Below are positions 49,571-58,498 of a stretch of DNA of 64,000 nt, in pieces. The position numbers and the translations under genes were made by a program. The notes beneath the pieces were generated by a model that worked only from the letters and a program-made list of their open reading frames with translations, was not told where the DNA came from and ran no database searches. The stretch is from Corynebacterium ulcerans (GTDB lineage Bacteria > Actinomycetota > Actinomycetes > Mycobacteriales > Mycobacteriaceae). Each line of letters begins with the position of its first letter. Position 1 is the stretch's first letter. The stretch spans positions 310,001 through 374,000 of the forward strand of contig NZ_LT906443.1 of NCBI RefSeq assembly GCF_900187135.1, in the 5' to 3' direction.

Positions 49571-52243
49571 CTAGCTGCGGATTTCATCTTTAATAGCCGC
49601 GACGCCAGATTCAAAGCCCGCGATGTCTCGCGCAGATCCTTGAGCCATATCTGGTTTACCGCCACCATTACCTTGGATGTAGCCACCGAGCACCTTGGCC
49701 AGCTCATTAGCCTTCATGCCTTGCGCTACTCCCGCCTTCGTTGCGGCAACCACAAATGGAGTCTTGCCTGTGCCGTCCTCCGCTATCAACGCGATCACAG
49801 CTGGTTTTTCCCCTAGTCGTGACTTCAGATCAATAGCCAAAGCACGCACATCGTTACTAGAAACGTGTTCTGTCAAACGATGGGCTACAACGGTTACTCC
49901 GTTAACCTCATCGGCCTCTGCCAGAAGTGTCGCGGCCTGATTACGCAATTGTGCTGCGCGAAGATCGGCCACGGCTTTTTCAGCTTCCTTGAGCTTCTGG
50001 GTAAGAGATGCGATCCGCTCAGGAACATCATCCGTCTTGGCTTTCATCGAGGCAGCGATCCCCTCAACCAACGCCCGTTCTTTTGCCAAATATTGGAAAG
50101 AATCAAGGCCGGAATACGCCTCGATACGACGCACACCAGAGCCCACAGAAGACTCGCCTAGGATAGCCACTGGACCAATCTGTGAGGAATGCTCAACGTG
50201 AGTTCCACCGCAAAGTTCCATGGAGAATGGGCCACCGATTTCTACAACACGCACGGTAGAGCCGTAGTTCTCACCGAACAGAGCCATGGCGCCCATAGCT
50301 TTCGCCTCATCAAGCGAAGTTTCAATGGTATTCACGGCCCAGTCAACGTCTACAGCTTGATTAGTGATCAACTGAATCTGCGCGAGTTGGTCAGCGGTAA
50401 GGGCCTCAGTGTAGTTGAAGTCAAAGCGAAGATACCCTGGCCGGTTCAAAGAACCTGCCTGAACAGCAGTAGGACCGAGTACGTCACGCAGTGCCGCGTG
50501 AATCAAGTGCGTAGCCGAGTGCGCTTGACGCGCGCTATGGCGCCATTGCTTATCGACGTTCGCAGAAACCGTATCCCCGGTGCTTAATCCACCTTGAACC
50601 ACAGTTGCCTTGTGCACCCATAGTTTCTTACCAATCTTCTGCACATCGTTGACGTTGACTATGGTGTCGCCCATGACGATGGTGCCACGATCCCCTATCT
50701 GACCACCGGCTTCGGCGTACAGCGGAGATGCCTCCAAGATAATTTCGACCTCATCACCAGTGGCGACCTCATTGACCTTGGCCCCTCCGGCGATCATACC
50801 GATCACTTTCGATTCCGTGCTGAGCTCGCTATATCCTGTGAACTCGGTCGGATGCTCATCTACCCATTCACGGTAGATGCTCAGGTCCACGTGTCCGTGC
50901 TTCTTAGCTCGGTTATCAGCCTTAGCGCGCGCACGCTGCTCAGCCATGAGCGAATCAAAGCCAGCGGTATCTACCTCTAGGCCAGCTTCAGCAGCCATTT
51001 CCAGGGTCAAGTCAATGGGGAAACCGTAAGTATCGTGCAGCTTGAAGGCAGATGCGCCGTCGAGAAGCTTCTTACCTTCGGTTTTCACCTCGTCTGCTTT
51101 TTCTTCAAAAAGCTGTGTTCCGGAGGCAAGGGTCTTGAGGAAGGCTTTCTCCTCTGTAAGAGCGACCTTGAGAATACGCTCACGGTTATCCGCGATCTCA
51201 GGATAAGACGGAGTCATCGTATCCATGATGGTGTTCATGAATTGTTCTAAGGTAGTGCCCTTGGCTCCAAGAAGGTGAGCGGAACGAATAATACGACGCA
51301 AAAGCCGACGCAAAATATACCCGCGCCCCTCATTACCTGGCGTGACGCCATCGAGGGTCAGCATCATGCCAGTACGCGAGTGATCCGCGATCACACGGAA
51401 TCGGATGAGGTCTTGTTGCGGTGCGCCCTCGCCATAGGACGCACCCGTAAGCTTCTCCGCTACATCAATCACTGGACGCAGTAAATCCGTCTCATAGACG
51501 TTGTCTACGCCTTGGAGAATACAGGCGACTCGCTCAACGCCCAGGCCGGTATCAATGTTCTTCTTAGGCAGCGGACCCAAAATCTCAAAGTTATCTTTTC
51601 CGATTCCTTCGCCGCGCTCGTTCTGCATGAAGACCAGATTCCAGATCTCCATGTAGCGGTTGTCGTCGGCAATTGGTCCGCCTTCTTTGCCATACGCAGG
51701 ACCACGATCATAATAAATCTCAGAGCACGGACCGCAAGGTCCTGGGATACCCATTGACCAGTAGTTATCTGCCATGCCCAGCCGCTGGATGCGTTCTGCG
51801 GGAATGCCGATCTTTTTGTTCCAGATATCGGCGGCCTCATCATCGTCAAGGTAAACGGTGACCCAGAGGCGTTCTGGATCAAGTCCAAATCCGCCTTCAG
51901 CTACGGGATCTGTAAGCAGCGACCATGCGTGGGTAATTGCGCCTTCTTTAAAGTACTGACCGAAAGAAAAGTTGCCGGCCATCTGGAAAAACGTGTTGTG
52001 ACGGGTGGTAATTCCGACTTCTTCAATATCCAGAGTACGCACGCACTTTTGGATCGACGTAGCAGTGCCGTTAGGGAATGGCGGATTCTGTTGGCCAAGG
52101 AAGTATGGCTTAAAAGGAACCATACCGGCGTTAACAAAAAGCAGGTTCGGGTCATCCAAGATCAGCGACGCACTTGGCACAGCCTGGTGGCCAGCTTTAA
52201 CAAAGTGATTGGTGAAGCGTTCCCGAATTTCATGGGTCTGCAC
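49571..52243 (-). CDS. alaS: Alanyl-tRNA synthetase
   Basis: Charges tRNA-Ala. 890 residues from GTG 52243 ([14 protein letters not shown], matching the usual [10 protein letters not shown] start) with AGGA eight bases before. Class II core: [54 protein letters not shown]. Editing domain with zinc ligands [11 protein letters not shown] and [12 protein letters not shown]-terminal C-Ala domain with coiled coil around 735-765. Confidence 0.98.
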   Translation of the reverse strand: MQTHEIRERFTNHFVKAGHQAVPSASLILDDPNLLFVNAGMVPFKPYFLGQQNPPFPNGTATSIQKCVRTLDIEEVGITTRHNTFFQMAGNFSFGQYFKEGAITHAWSLLTDPVAEGGFGLDPERLWVTVYLDDDEAADIWNKKIGIPAERIQRLGMADNYWSMGIPGPCGPCSEIYYDRGPAYGKEGGPIADDNRYMEIWNLVFMQNERGEGIGKDNFEILGPLPKKNIDTGLGVERVACILQGVDNVYETDLLRPVIDVAEKLTGASYGEGAPQQDLIRFRVIADHSRTGMMLTLDGVTPGNEGRGYILRRLLRRIIRSAHLLGAKGTTLEQFMNTIMDTMTPSYPEIADNRERILKVALTEEKAFLKTLASGTQLFEEKADEVKTEGKKLLDGASAFKLHDTYGFPIDLTLEMAAEAGLEVDTAGFDSLMAEQRARAKADNRAKKHGHVDLSIYREWVDEHPTEFTGYSELSTESKVIGMIAGGAKVNEVATGDEVEIILEASPLYAEAGGQIGDRGTIVMGDTIVNVNDVQKIGKKLWVHKATVVQGGLSTGDTVSANVDKQWRHSARQAHSATHLIHAALRDVLGPTAVQAGSLNRPGYLRFDFNYTEALTADQLAQIQLITNQAVDVDWAVNTIETSLDEAKAMGAMALFGENYGSTVRVVEIGGPFSMELCGGTHVEHSSQIGPVAILGESSVGSGVRRIEAYSGLDSFQYLAKERALVEGIAASMKAKTDDVPERIASLTQKLKEAEKAVADLRAAQLRNQAATLLAEADEVNGVTVVAHRLTEHVSSNDVRALAIDLKSRLGEKPAVIALIAEDGTGKTPFVVAATKAGVAQGMKANELAKVLGGYIQGNGGGKPDMAQGSARDIAGFESGVAAIKDEIRS

Positions 52244-52475
52244 GGCAGTGTTCCTCGCTTGTTGTCTTGAGAATCTAGTAATGCTCACGAGGCCAGCAAC
52301 AGCTTTTCGACGCGTCCAGCATCACACGCCACCACGCCTCATGAGGCCCTTCATCACCCTACGCGGGAGAATCTAGGCAGTCGGGCTACTACTCTACCCG
52401 CTCGCAGCGCTGATTCCATGCTGGGCTCCCAGAATTACCACCGAGCCCCCTCGAAAATAACCAAGAAGGACACCG

Positions 52476-53813
52476 CTACGAGGGCCGAATCATGCGACGA
52501 AGCCGACCAATGTAATCAGAAATCCGCTTTTCTGCCCCGTGTTCCGTAGGTTGGTAATACACTGCATTATCTAGCTCAGGCGGCACATAACGTTGTTGCA
52601 CCACACCACGCGGATCATCGTGCGGATATTTATACCCCACAGCATTTCCCAGCTGCTTTGCCCCCGCATAATGTCCATCACGTAAATGTGCTGGTACTGG
52701 TCCGAATTTTCCTTTTTTAATGTCAGCGAGAGCGCCGTCAACTGCACAAATCACGGCATTGGACTTCGGTGCAGTAGCTAAATGAATCGTCGCTTGAGCC
52801 AACGTTATCCGAGCCTCAGGCATTCCTATCATCTGAACCGCTTGTCCCGCAGCTACAGCTGTTTGCAGTGCAGAGGGATCGGCCATACCAATATCTTCGC
52901 TCGCGTGAATTATCAGCCTTCTAGCGATAAATCGCGGGTCCTCCCCTGCGTCGATCATTCGCGCCAAATAATGCAACGCAGCGTCCACGTCTGAGCCTCT
53001 AATTGATTTAATAAAGGCACTGGTCACGTCATAATGCTGATCGCCATCGCGGTCATAACGCACGATAGCGCGGTCTACGTTCTCGCGAATAGCGTCGACC
53101 GTGAGCGGCTCATTATCAGGAATCGCTTCTGCTGCAGCCTCAAGATATGTAAGCGCCCTGCGTGCGTCTCCACCCGCTAACAGCACCAGTTGTTCAAGAG
53201 CTTCATCCGTTACCTGAATTCGCTCTCCTAGCCCGCGGGGATCAACGATGGCGCGTTGGAGTACTTCTTTAACAGCATCCGGGTCTAATGGTTGCAGTTG
53301 TAATACTAAAGAGCGGGAAAGAAGTGGAGAAACGACAGAAAAAGAAGGATTCTCTGTAGTGGCAGCGACAAGAAGTACGGTTCTGTTTTCCACTGCAGCA
53401 AGTAACGCATCTTGCTGTGTTTTAGAAAAGCGGTGTACCTCGTCGATAAACAGAACAGTCCTCTTGCCATGTATAAGGCTGCGTCGTGCCTCCTCGATGA
53501 CAGCACGCACTTCCTTTACACCGGAATTCAACGCCGATAGACCAACAAAATGATGGCCGGTGGCCGAACTAATAAGCGACGCGATCGTCGTCTTGCCGGT
53601 ACCCGGTGGCCCGTACAGAATCACGGATGCCTCACCTGAGCCCTCGATGAGGCGCCGTAGTGGCCGCCCTTGTCCCAGTAGGTGCTGTTGCCCCACGACC
53701 TCATCAAGCGAACGTGGACGCATTCTCGCAGCGAGAGGAGAATGTGCACCGGCTGCGAAGACTTCAGGTTTAACACTGTCCCCTGTGTTCCCGGTGCTAA
53801 AAAGATCCTCCAT
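52476..53813 (-). CDS. rarA: Replication-associated recombination protein A
   Basis: MgsA/RarA AAA+ ATPase that acts at stalled forks, related to clamp loaders. 445 residues from ATG 53813 with GAGGAGGGG upstream. [18 protein letters not shown], Walker [19 protein letters not shown], Walker [20 protein letters not shown], sensor [15 protein letters not shown], arginine-finger segment [10 protein letters not shown], and C-terminal tetramer domain with [20 protein letters not shown]. In the mycobacterial-type alaS-rarA-aspS neighbourhood. Confidence 0.96.
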   Translation of the reverse strand: MEDLFSTGNTGDSVKPEVFAAGAHSPLAARMRPRSLDEVVGQQHLLGQGRPLRRLIEGSGEASVILYGPPGTGKTTIASLISSATGHHFVGLSALNSGVKEVRAVIEEARRSLIHGKRTVLFIDEVHRFSKTQQDALLAAVENRTVLLVAATTENPSFSVVSPLLSRSLVLQLQPLDPDAVKEVLQRAIVDPRGLGERIQVTDEALEQLVLLAGGDARRALTYLEAAAEAIPDNEPLTVDAIRENVDRAIVRYDRDGDQHYDVTSAFIKSIRGSDVDAALHYLARMIDAGEDPRFIARRLIIHASEDIGMADPSALQTAVAAGQAVQMIGMPEARITLAQATIHLATAPKSNAVICAVDGALADIKKGKFGPVPAHLRDGHYAGAKQLGNAVGYKYPHDDPRGVVQQRYVPPELDNAVYYQPTEHGAEKRISDYIGRLRRMIRPS

Positions 53814-53902
53814 GATGTGTTCGCCCCTCCTCTGTGAATTCAGCACAAACCTGACAGTTACACGTTAAGTCCCAATTCTTGAGGCATTAATGTGGGCCCG
53901 TC

Positions 53903-53943
53903 GAAAAAACATAGAGGCGCCAGTATATCCCTAGCACCTCTAC
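53903..53943 (-). terminator. Terminator after the kinase-like gene
   Basis: Minus strand: TAGAGGTGC / GCGCCTCTA (nine pairs with one G-T), loop 13, then GTTTTTT. Strong terminator between this gene and rarA. Confidence 0.88.
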
Positions 53944-53999
53944 ATAATGAGGACTTACTAATCAGCCACTTTGTTTGCCCAGCGTTAGTTTCAACACTG

Positions 54000-55331
54000 T
54001 TAATCGAGCTTTTCTACAAGCTTACCTGCAAAATCCGCTACGACGGGGAATCGTGAATCTGACTCACGACGTGCAAACCTGTACAGGGCTTCAAATGTTT
54101 CATACAGATCTCTTCTGATGAGGACCAGAGCTTCTCTGTCCTCATCAAAAACGGCGTTTTCCTCGTCCTCTTCATCAGAAATATGGAAAATGTCGTGCAA
54201 CAACGTATTACCCGAAGTCGTCAGTCTCGAAACTATTGCATCAACGTTCATGGACTCGGCTCCATCGGACACCATGCCCTGGTAGAGGTCCTCAAACGCC
54301 TCATTGTCATATCCCATGTGCATCATGGCCACGGAAGAAAACGCCCAGCCAACCAATGCTGTAAGAATACGGGCATGGAGCCGCGAGAGATTCCGAACGT
54401 TGGGCCACATGCCAGCTACTTGTTGCGCCCAAGAATCAATAAAGATGTCTGCTTCATCATCCATGACTGGACGTGCAAAAAGGAACTGCGGAAAACCAGC
54501 CACCACGCATGCAACGTCGAAAGCAGCGTCCCGGAACCCTGCCCACTCATAGTCTAAGAAATGCGTCTTATCGGAAACAATGATGTTGTCTGGGGACAAG
54601 TCAAAAGGAGTAAACGCTCGATGCTGCCCCGAGGTCAAACGACGCCGGGCATTATCAGCAAATTCCTTTACCACTTCTGGGACAACGATCCCCTGTTGCT
54701 CAATGAGCTTGATGCCTACCTCGATATACATTCGGAGTAAGCGCTCACGGAAATCGTGCATCTCCGTGATCTCAGGATATTTGGTCAGCATTCGATGTAA
54801 GAGGATGTCAAAATCCTGCTCTTTGGATGCCGTTCCCACATGCAGCTTGCCTATCGCTTCTCCCAGATTACGGAGGATCTCAATACGCAAATCTGCGTTT
54901 GAGCTATCAAGTAGGTCAGCAAACGTATCGCCATCACCAGAGTCTGAAATGACCAGGATATGTTCGTCAACGTCATACGCCAATAGCACAGGGCCAGGTC
55001 GGACTTCTTCGCTCAAGGAAGTCGTGAACTGATAAGAAACCACTTCCCGCATTAACGTGGATTCGTCGATAAGTCGCCCCGTTGGGGGAATGTATTTAAG
55101 GACTACCGAACGCTGCTGCAAAAACGGCGACGGCGCAACCCTAGCTCTTAGCACAATCGCGGTACCTGAGCCGTTTAGTTGTTCTATTTCTAGTAGTTCT
55201 TGCCGTCCGCCATATCGCTTTGAAAGGAGCTCTTGCGCTGCTTCCACTATAGATTCGACAGATGTTTTGTTTTCAGCATGGTCAACGACCACTTGGACTC
55301 CAAGTTTGCTGTTCTTGCTCATTCGGCCCAT
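54000..55331 (-). CDS. APH/choline-kinase-like phosphotransferase of unknown substrate
   Basis: 443 residues from ATG 55331, with GAGGAGGG eight bases before. Fold of aminoglycoside/choline kinases: an N-lobe with VVLKYIPP (the ATP-binding Lys), EVVSYQF, then the hinge (VISDSGDGDTFADLL), the catalytic loop FTPFDLSPDNIIVSD with Asp and Asn in place, and the metal-binding HFLDYEWAGFRDAAFDVA. All catalytic residues are therefore present. Not a resistance gene by context: it is between rarA and aspS in the core genome and has its own terminator. Substrate unknown. Confidence 0.85.
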   Translation of the reverse strand: MGRMSKNSKLGVQVVVDHAENKTSVESIVEAAQELLSKRYGGRQELLEIEQLNGSGTAIVLRARVAPSPFLQQRSVVLKYIPPTGRLIDESTLMREVVSYQFTTSLSEEVRPGPVLLAYDVDEHILVISDSGDGDTFADLLDSSNADLRIEILRNLGEAIGKLHVGTASKEQDFDILLHRMLTKYPEITEMHDFRERLLRMYIEVGIKLIEQQGIVVPEVVKEFADNARRRLTSGQHRAFTPFDLSPDNIIVSDKTHFLDYEWAGFRDAAFDVACVVAGFPQFLFARPVMDDEADIFIDSWAQQVAGMWPNVRNLSRLHARILTALVGWAFSSVAMMHMGYDNEAFEDLYQGMVSDGAESMNVDAIVSRLTTSGNTLLHDIFHISDEEDEENAVFDEDREALVLIRRDLYETFEALYRFARRESDSRFPVVADFAGKLVEKLD

Positions 55332-55467
55332 GTGCACTGCCCTCCTCGAGCATGTCGTGCCACATCCGAGTCGAACTGCAGGTGCACAACCAAACACAAC
55401 GACTCGGATGATGATCGAGGCAAGCCTCGGTAATTCTCACAAAAATGCAGAATCGCGTAAAACCAAA

Positions 55468-57261
55468 CTATTCCGCAGACTTCTTCTTAGGTTTGAAATC
55501 TACTCCTGTTTCACGACGCTGTTCCAGCGGAATCGGTGCAGGAGCATCAGTTAGTGGATCAACTCCGCCGCCGGACTTGGGGAACGCAATGACGTCACGA
55601 ATAGAATCAAAGCCGCCCAACAGGGAGACAATGCGATCCCAACCAAAGGCGATTCCACCGTGTGGCGGCGCACCGAAAGCGAAGGCATCAAGCAAGAAGC
55701 CAAACTTCTCACGAGCTTCTTCTTCCGTAATACCCATGACCTTGAATACGCGTTCTTGCACATCACGCCGGTGGATACGAATCGAACCGCCGCCGATCTC
55801 GTTGCCGTTACACACGATATCGTAAGCGTAGGCCGTAGCCTCCCCTGGGTTTTCGTCGAAGGAATCCATCCATTCCGGCTTTGGAGAAGTAAAGGCATGG
55901 TGCACAGCTGTCCACTTGGAATTGCCTAGAGCTACGTCACCAGAAGCGGTAGCGTCCGCAGCAGACTCGAACAAGGGTGCGTCGACAACCCAGGTAAAGG
56001 CCCAATCGCCATCCTTGATAAGGTCCAGCTTACGGGCGATCTCACCACGGGCTGCACCGAGCAGGGCGCGAGAGCTCTTTGTATCACCAGCCGCAAAGAA
56101 AATGCAGTCGCCTGGCTTTGCCCCAACATGCTCAGCAATTCCGGCGCGTTCTGCCTCAGTGATGTTCTTGGCTACCGGGCCAGACAGTTCCCCGTCTTCT
56201 CCTACCAAAATGTATGCAAGGCCCTTTGCTCCACGCTGCTTAGCCCACTCTTGCCATGCATCGAGCTGACGACGTGGCTGCGACGCTCCGCCTTCCATGA
56301 CCACAGCGCCCACGTATTCGTTTTGGAAAACGCGGAAAGTGGTGTCCTTGAAGTAATCGGTGCACTCTACGATCTTGATGTCAAAGCGCAGATCTGGTTT
56401 ATCAGAACCATAAAGACGCATAGCGTCGGCATAGGTCATGCGCGGAATCGGGGTAGGAATGTTGTAACCGATGAGCTTCCAGAGCTCGGTAACAATTTCT
56501 TCTGCAAGAGCAATGACATCATCTTGGTCGACAAAGCTCATCTCGATGTCAAGCTGGGTGAACTCCGGCTGACGGTCAGCACGGAAGTCCTCGTCTCGGT
56601 AACAGCGCGCAATCTGGTAATAGCGCTCCATGCCTGCGACCATGAGCAGCTGCTTAAAAAGCTGTGGGGATTGAGGAAGCGCGTACCATGAGCCCGGCTT
56701 CAAACGAGCAGGTACCAGGAAGTCTCGTGCACCTTCAGGGGTAGAGCGAGTCAGCGTAGGAGTCTCGATCTCCACAAAGTCATGGGTATCGAGTACTCGG
56801 CGTGCTGCCTGGTTAGCTTTAGAACGCAAACGTAGCGCCCCACCCTGTGTAGGACGGCGGAGGTCGAGGTAACGATACTTCAGTCGCGCTTCCTCTCCCA
56901 CTTCTCCGCCGCTTTGGGATGCATCGTCGATTTGGAACGGCAGTGCTGCTGCTTCGTTCAAGATCTCAAGATCACTAACGTTAACCTCGATCTCACCCGA
57001 CGCTAGGTTAGGGTTCTCAGATCCTTCGGGGCGGGCTTCCACCACACCGGTAACCTTGACACAGAACTCACTGCGTAAATGGTGAGCCTTCTCGGCCACG
57101 TCGTTCTCACGGAAGACCACCTGCACAAGACCAGAAGAGTCCCTTAGGTCGATGAAGATAACGCCACCGTGATCACGACGGCGAGAAACCCAACCAGTGA
57201 GGGTAACAGTCTGCCCAGCGGTATCCTTACGGAGATCACCCGCGAGATGAGTGCGCAACAC
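55468..57261 (-). CDS. aspS: Aspartyl-tRNA synthetase
   Basis: Bacterial-type AspRS, 597 residues from GTG 57261 ([13 protein letters not shown]). N-terminal OB-fold anticodon domain ([23 protein letters not shown]), class II core ([36 protein letters not shown]), bacterial GAD insertion, and the motif 3 region [16 protein letters not shown]. Another GTG at 57267 lies four bases from AAAGGA; 57261 is chosen by family start. In organisms lacking AsnRS this type may also charge tRNA-Asn. Confidence 0.97.
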   Translation of the reverse strand: MLRTHLAGDLRKDTAGQTVTLTGWVSRRRDHGGVIFIDLRDSSGLVQVVFRENDVAEKAHHLRSEFCVKVTGVVEARPEGSENPNLASGEIEVNVSDLEILNEAAALPFQIDDASQSGGEVGEEARLKYRYLDLRRPTQGGALRLRSKANQAARRVLDTHDFVEIETPTLTRSTPEGARDFLVPARLKPGSWYALPQSPQLFKQLLMVAGMERYYQIARCYRDEDFRADRQPEFTQLDIEMSFVDQDDVIALAEEIVTELWKLIGYNIPTPIPRMTYADAMRLYGSDKPDLRFDIKIVECTDYFKDTTFRVFQNEYVGAVVMEGGASQPRRQLDAWQEWAKQRGAKGLAYILVGEDGELSGPVAKNITEAERAGIAEHVGAKPGDCIFFAAGDTKSSRALLGAARGEIARKLDLIKDGDWAFTWVVDAPLFESAADATASGDVALGNSKWTAVHHAFTSPKPEWMDSFDENPGEATAYAYDIVCNGNEIGGGSIRIHRRDVQERVFKVMGITEEEAREKFGFLLDAFAFGAPPHGGIAFGWDRIVSLLGGFDSIRDVIAFPKSGGGVDPLTDAPAPIPLEQRRETGVDFKPKKKSAE

Positions 57262-57579
57262 GTGCACCAAATCCTTTCGCTTGTGCGGATTCAATCCGCC
57301 CTTTGCTTATCAACTGCTCGATTCTACCCCTTGAGGTACGCCCCGCGCGACAGCGGGCGCCACAATTATTATTCCGCAATTGACGAGCCAGAGAGATACC
57401 GGAAACCTTTGCCCGTGAGGCCGCGCAAGAACCTGGACTAGCGCAAGCACGTGACAGGGGGCATTCTTTTGACGGATTCCTCTTCTTTTCTCGGCTTTTA
57501 GGTGAAGTCTTGCTGAATCTTTCCTTCTTTTCCTCTTGAGCGCCGATGAAAGAGTCAAGTCGTGTGGCATGATAATTCT
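57262..57579. other. aspS / metallopeptidase divergent region (318 bases)
   Basis: Contains the palindrome at 57285-57299 near aspS and a GC-rich hairpin (CCCGC/GCGGG, 57342-57357). I cannot assign a convincing promoter pair on either strand. No gene seen. Confidence 0.55.
57285..57299. repeat. Perfect 15-base palindrome upstream of aspS
   Basis: GCGGATTCAATCCGC: seven-base arms around one base, 24 bases before the aspS GTG. The loop is too small for a full hairpin, so a protein-binding site is the more likely reading. Confidence 0.45.
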
Positions 57580-58455
57580 ATGACTTTCCGTGGCGGTATA
57601 GAAAAGCCTGAAAACCTTGCGCGTTCCGGCGGTAATGGTGGAAAAATCGCGGCCGGCGGCGGCATCGGAACTCTCCTCCTCGTGGGCATCTTTTTGCTCA
57701 TGGGTGGAAATCCCTCTGACCTGGGTCAGTTTTTGGGCGACACAAACCAGCCACAAACCTCTCAAAGCTCTGGCACATTGGAGCACTGTAAAACGACTGA
57801 TGACGCGAATCAGCACGCAGATTGCCGTGTAGAGTTCACCGGCATTTCCGTCAACCAAATGTGGGCGGAACAACTCCCGGCTCAAGCCGGCTTAGCCTTT
57901 AAAAAACCTCAACTAGTTGTGTTTAACAACGCCACCAACACGGGGTGTGGCGCTGCCTCCGCCGCTACAGGTCCTTTTTATTGCCCTAGTGATCAGACTG
58001 CTTATTTTGACGTGAGTTTCTTCGATCAACTGTCCAAATATGGCGGTAAAAACACTCCGTTTGCACAGGAATACATCGTTGCCCACGAGATCGGCCACCA
58101 CATCCAAAACATCGAGGGCACGCTGGGCCTATCCAATTACAACGATCCCGGCCCCAATTCTAATGCAGTGAAAATCGAGCTTCAGGCAGACTGTTACGCA
58201 GGGGTCTGGGGACATTACGCAGATAAAGGCGAGAACGCTTTCTTGGAGCCAATCACCGAAGCGCAGGTTAACGACGCTATCAACGCGGCACGTGCGGTGG
58301 GAGACGATAATATCCAAGAGCGCGCTACCGGACGCGTCAACAAAGAATCCTTTACACACGGCTCTTCGCAACAGCGCCAAGAGGCGTTCCTTGCAGGGTA
58401 TCGCTCAGGGAAGATGAGCTCCTGCGATTTCCTCCAGCGCAACGTCTACAAATAA
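57580..58455 (+). CDS. Membrane-anchored zinc metallopeptidase (YpfJ family)
   Basis: PF04228-type neutral zinc metallopeptidase. 291 residues from ATG 57580 (MTFRGGIEKPEN): a short cytosolic start, one glycine-rich membrane helix (about 25-46), then the extracytoplasmic domain with VAHEIGHHIQNIEG (the HEIGH zinc site) near 167-180 and the downstream ELQADCYAGVWGHY that supplies the third ligand. An in-frame GTG at 57562 has a better-placed AAAGAG, so the true start is not certain. Substrate unknown. Confidence 0.92.
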   Translation: MTFRGGIEKPENLARSGGNGGKIAAGGGIGTLLLVGIFLLMGGNPSDLGQFLGDTNQPQTSQSSGTLEHCKTTDDANQHADCRVEFTGISVNQMWAEQLPAQAGLAFKKPQLVVFNNATNTGCGAASAATGPFYCPSDQTAYFDVSFFDQLSKYGGKNTPFAQEYIVAHEIGHHIQNIEGTLGLSNYNDPGPNSNAVKIELQADCYAGVWGHYADKGENAFLEPITEAQVNDAINAARAVGDDNIQERATGRVNKESFTHGSSQQRQEAFLAGYRSGKMSSCDFLQRNVYK

Positions 58456-58498
58456 GCGCCCCAAGATAGGCACTGACCTGACTCTTTAGACCAGGATC

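Noticed and set aside
52244..52475. T-box leader upstream of alaS
   Set aside because: No T-box sequence or antiterminator; actinobacterial T-boxes are known mainly for ileS.
54000..55331. Aminoglycoside resistance gene
   Set aside because: Fold matches, but core-genome position and lack of mobile DNA argue for a housekeeping kinase.
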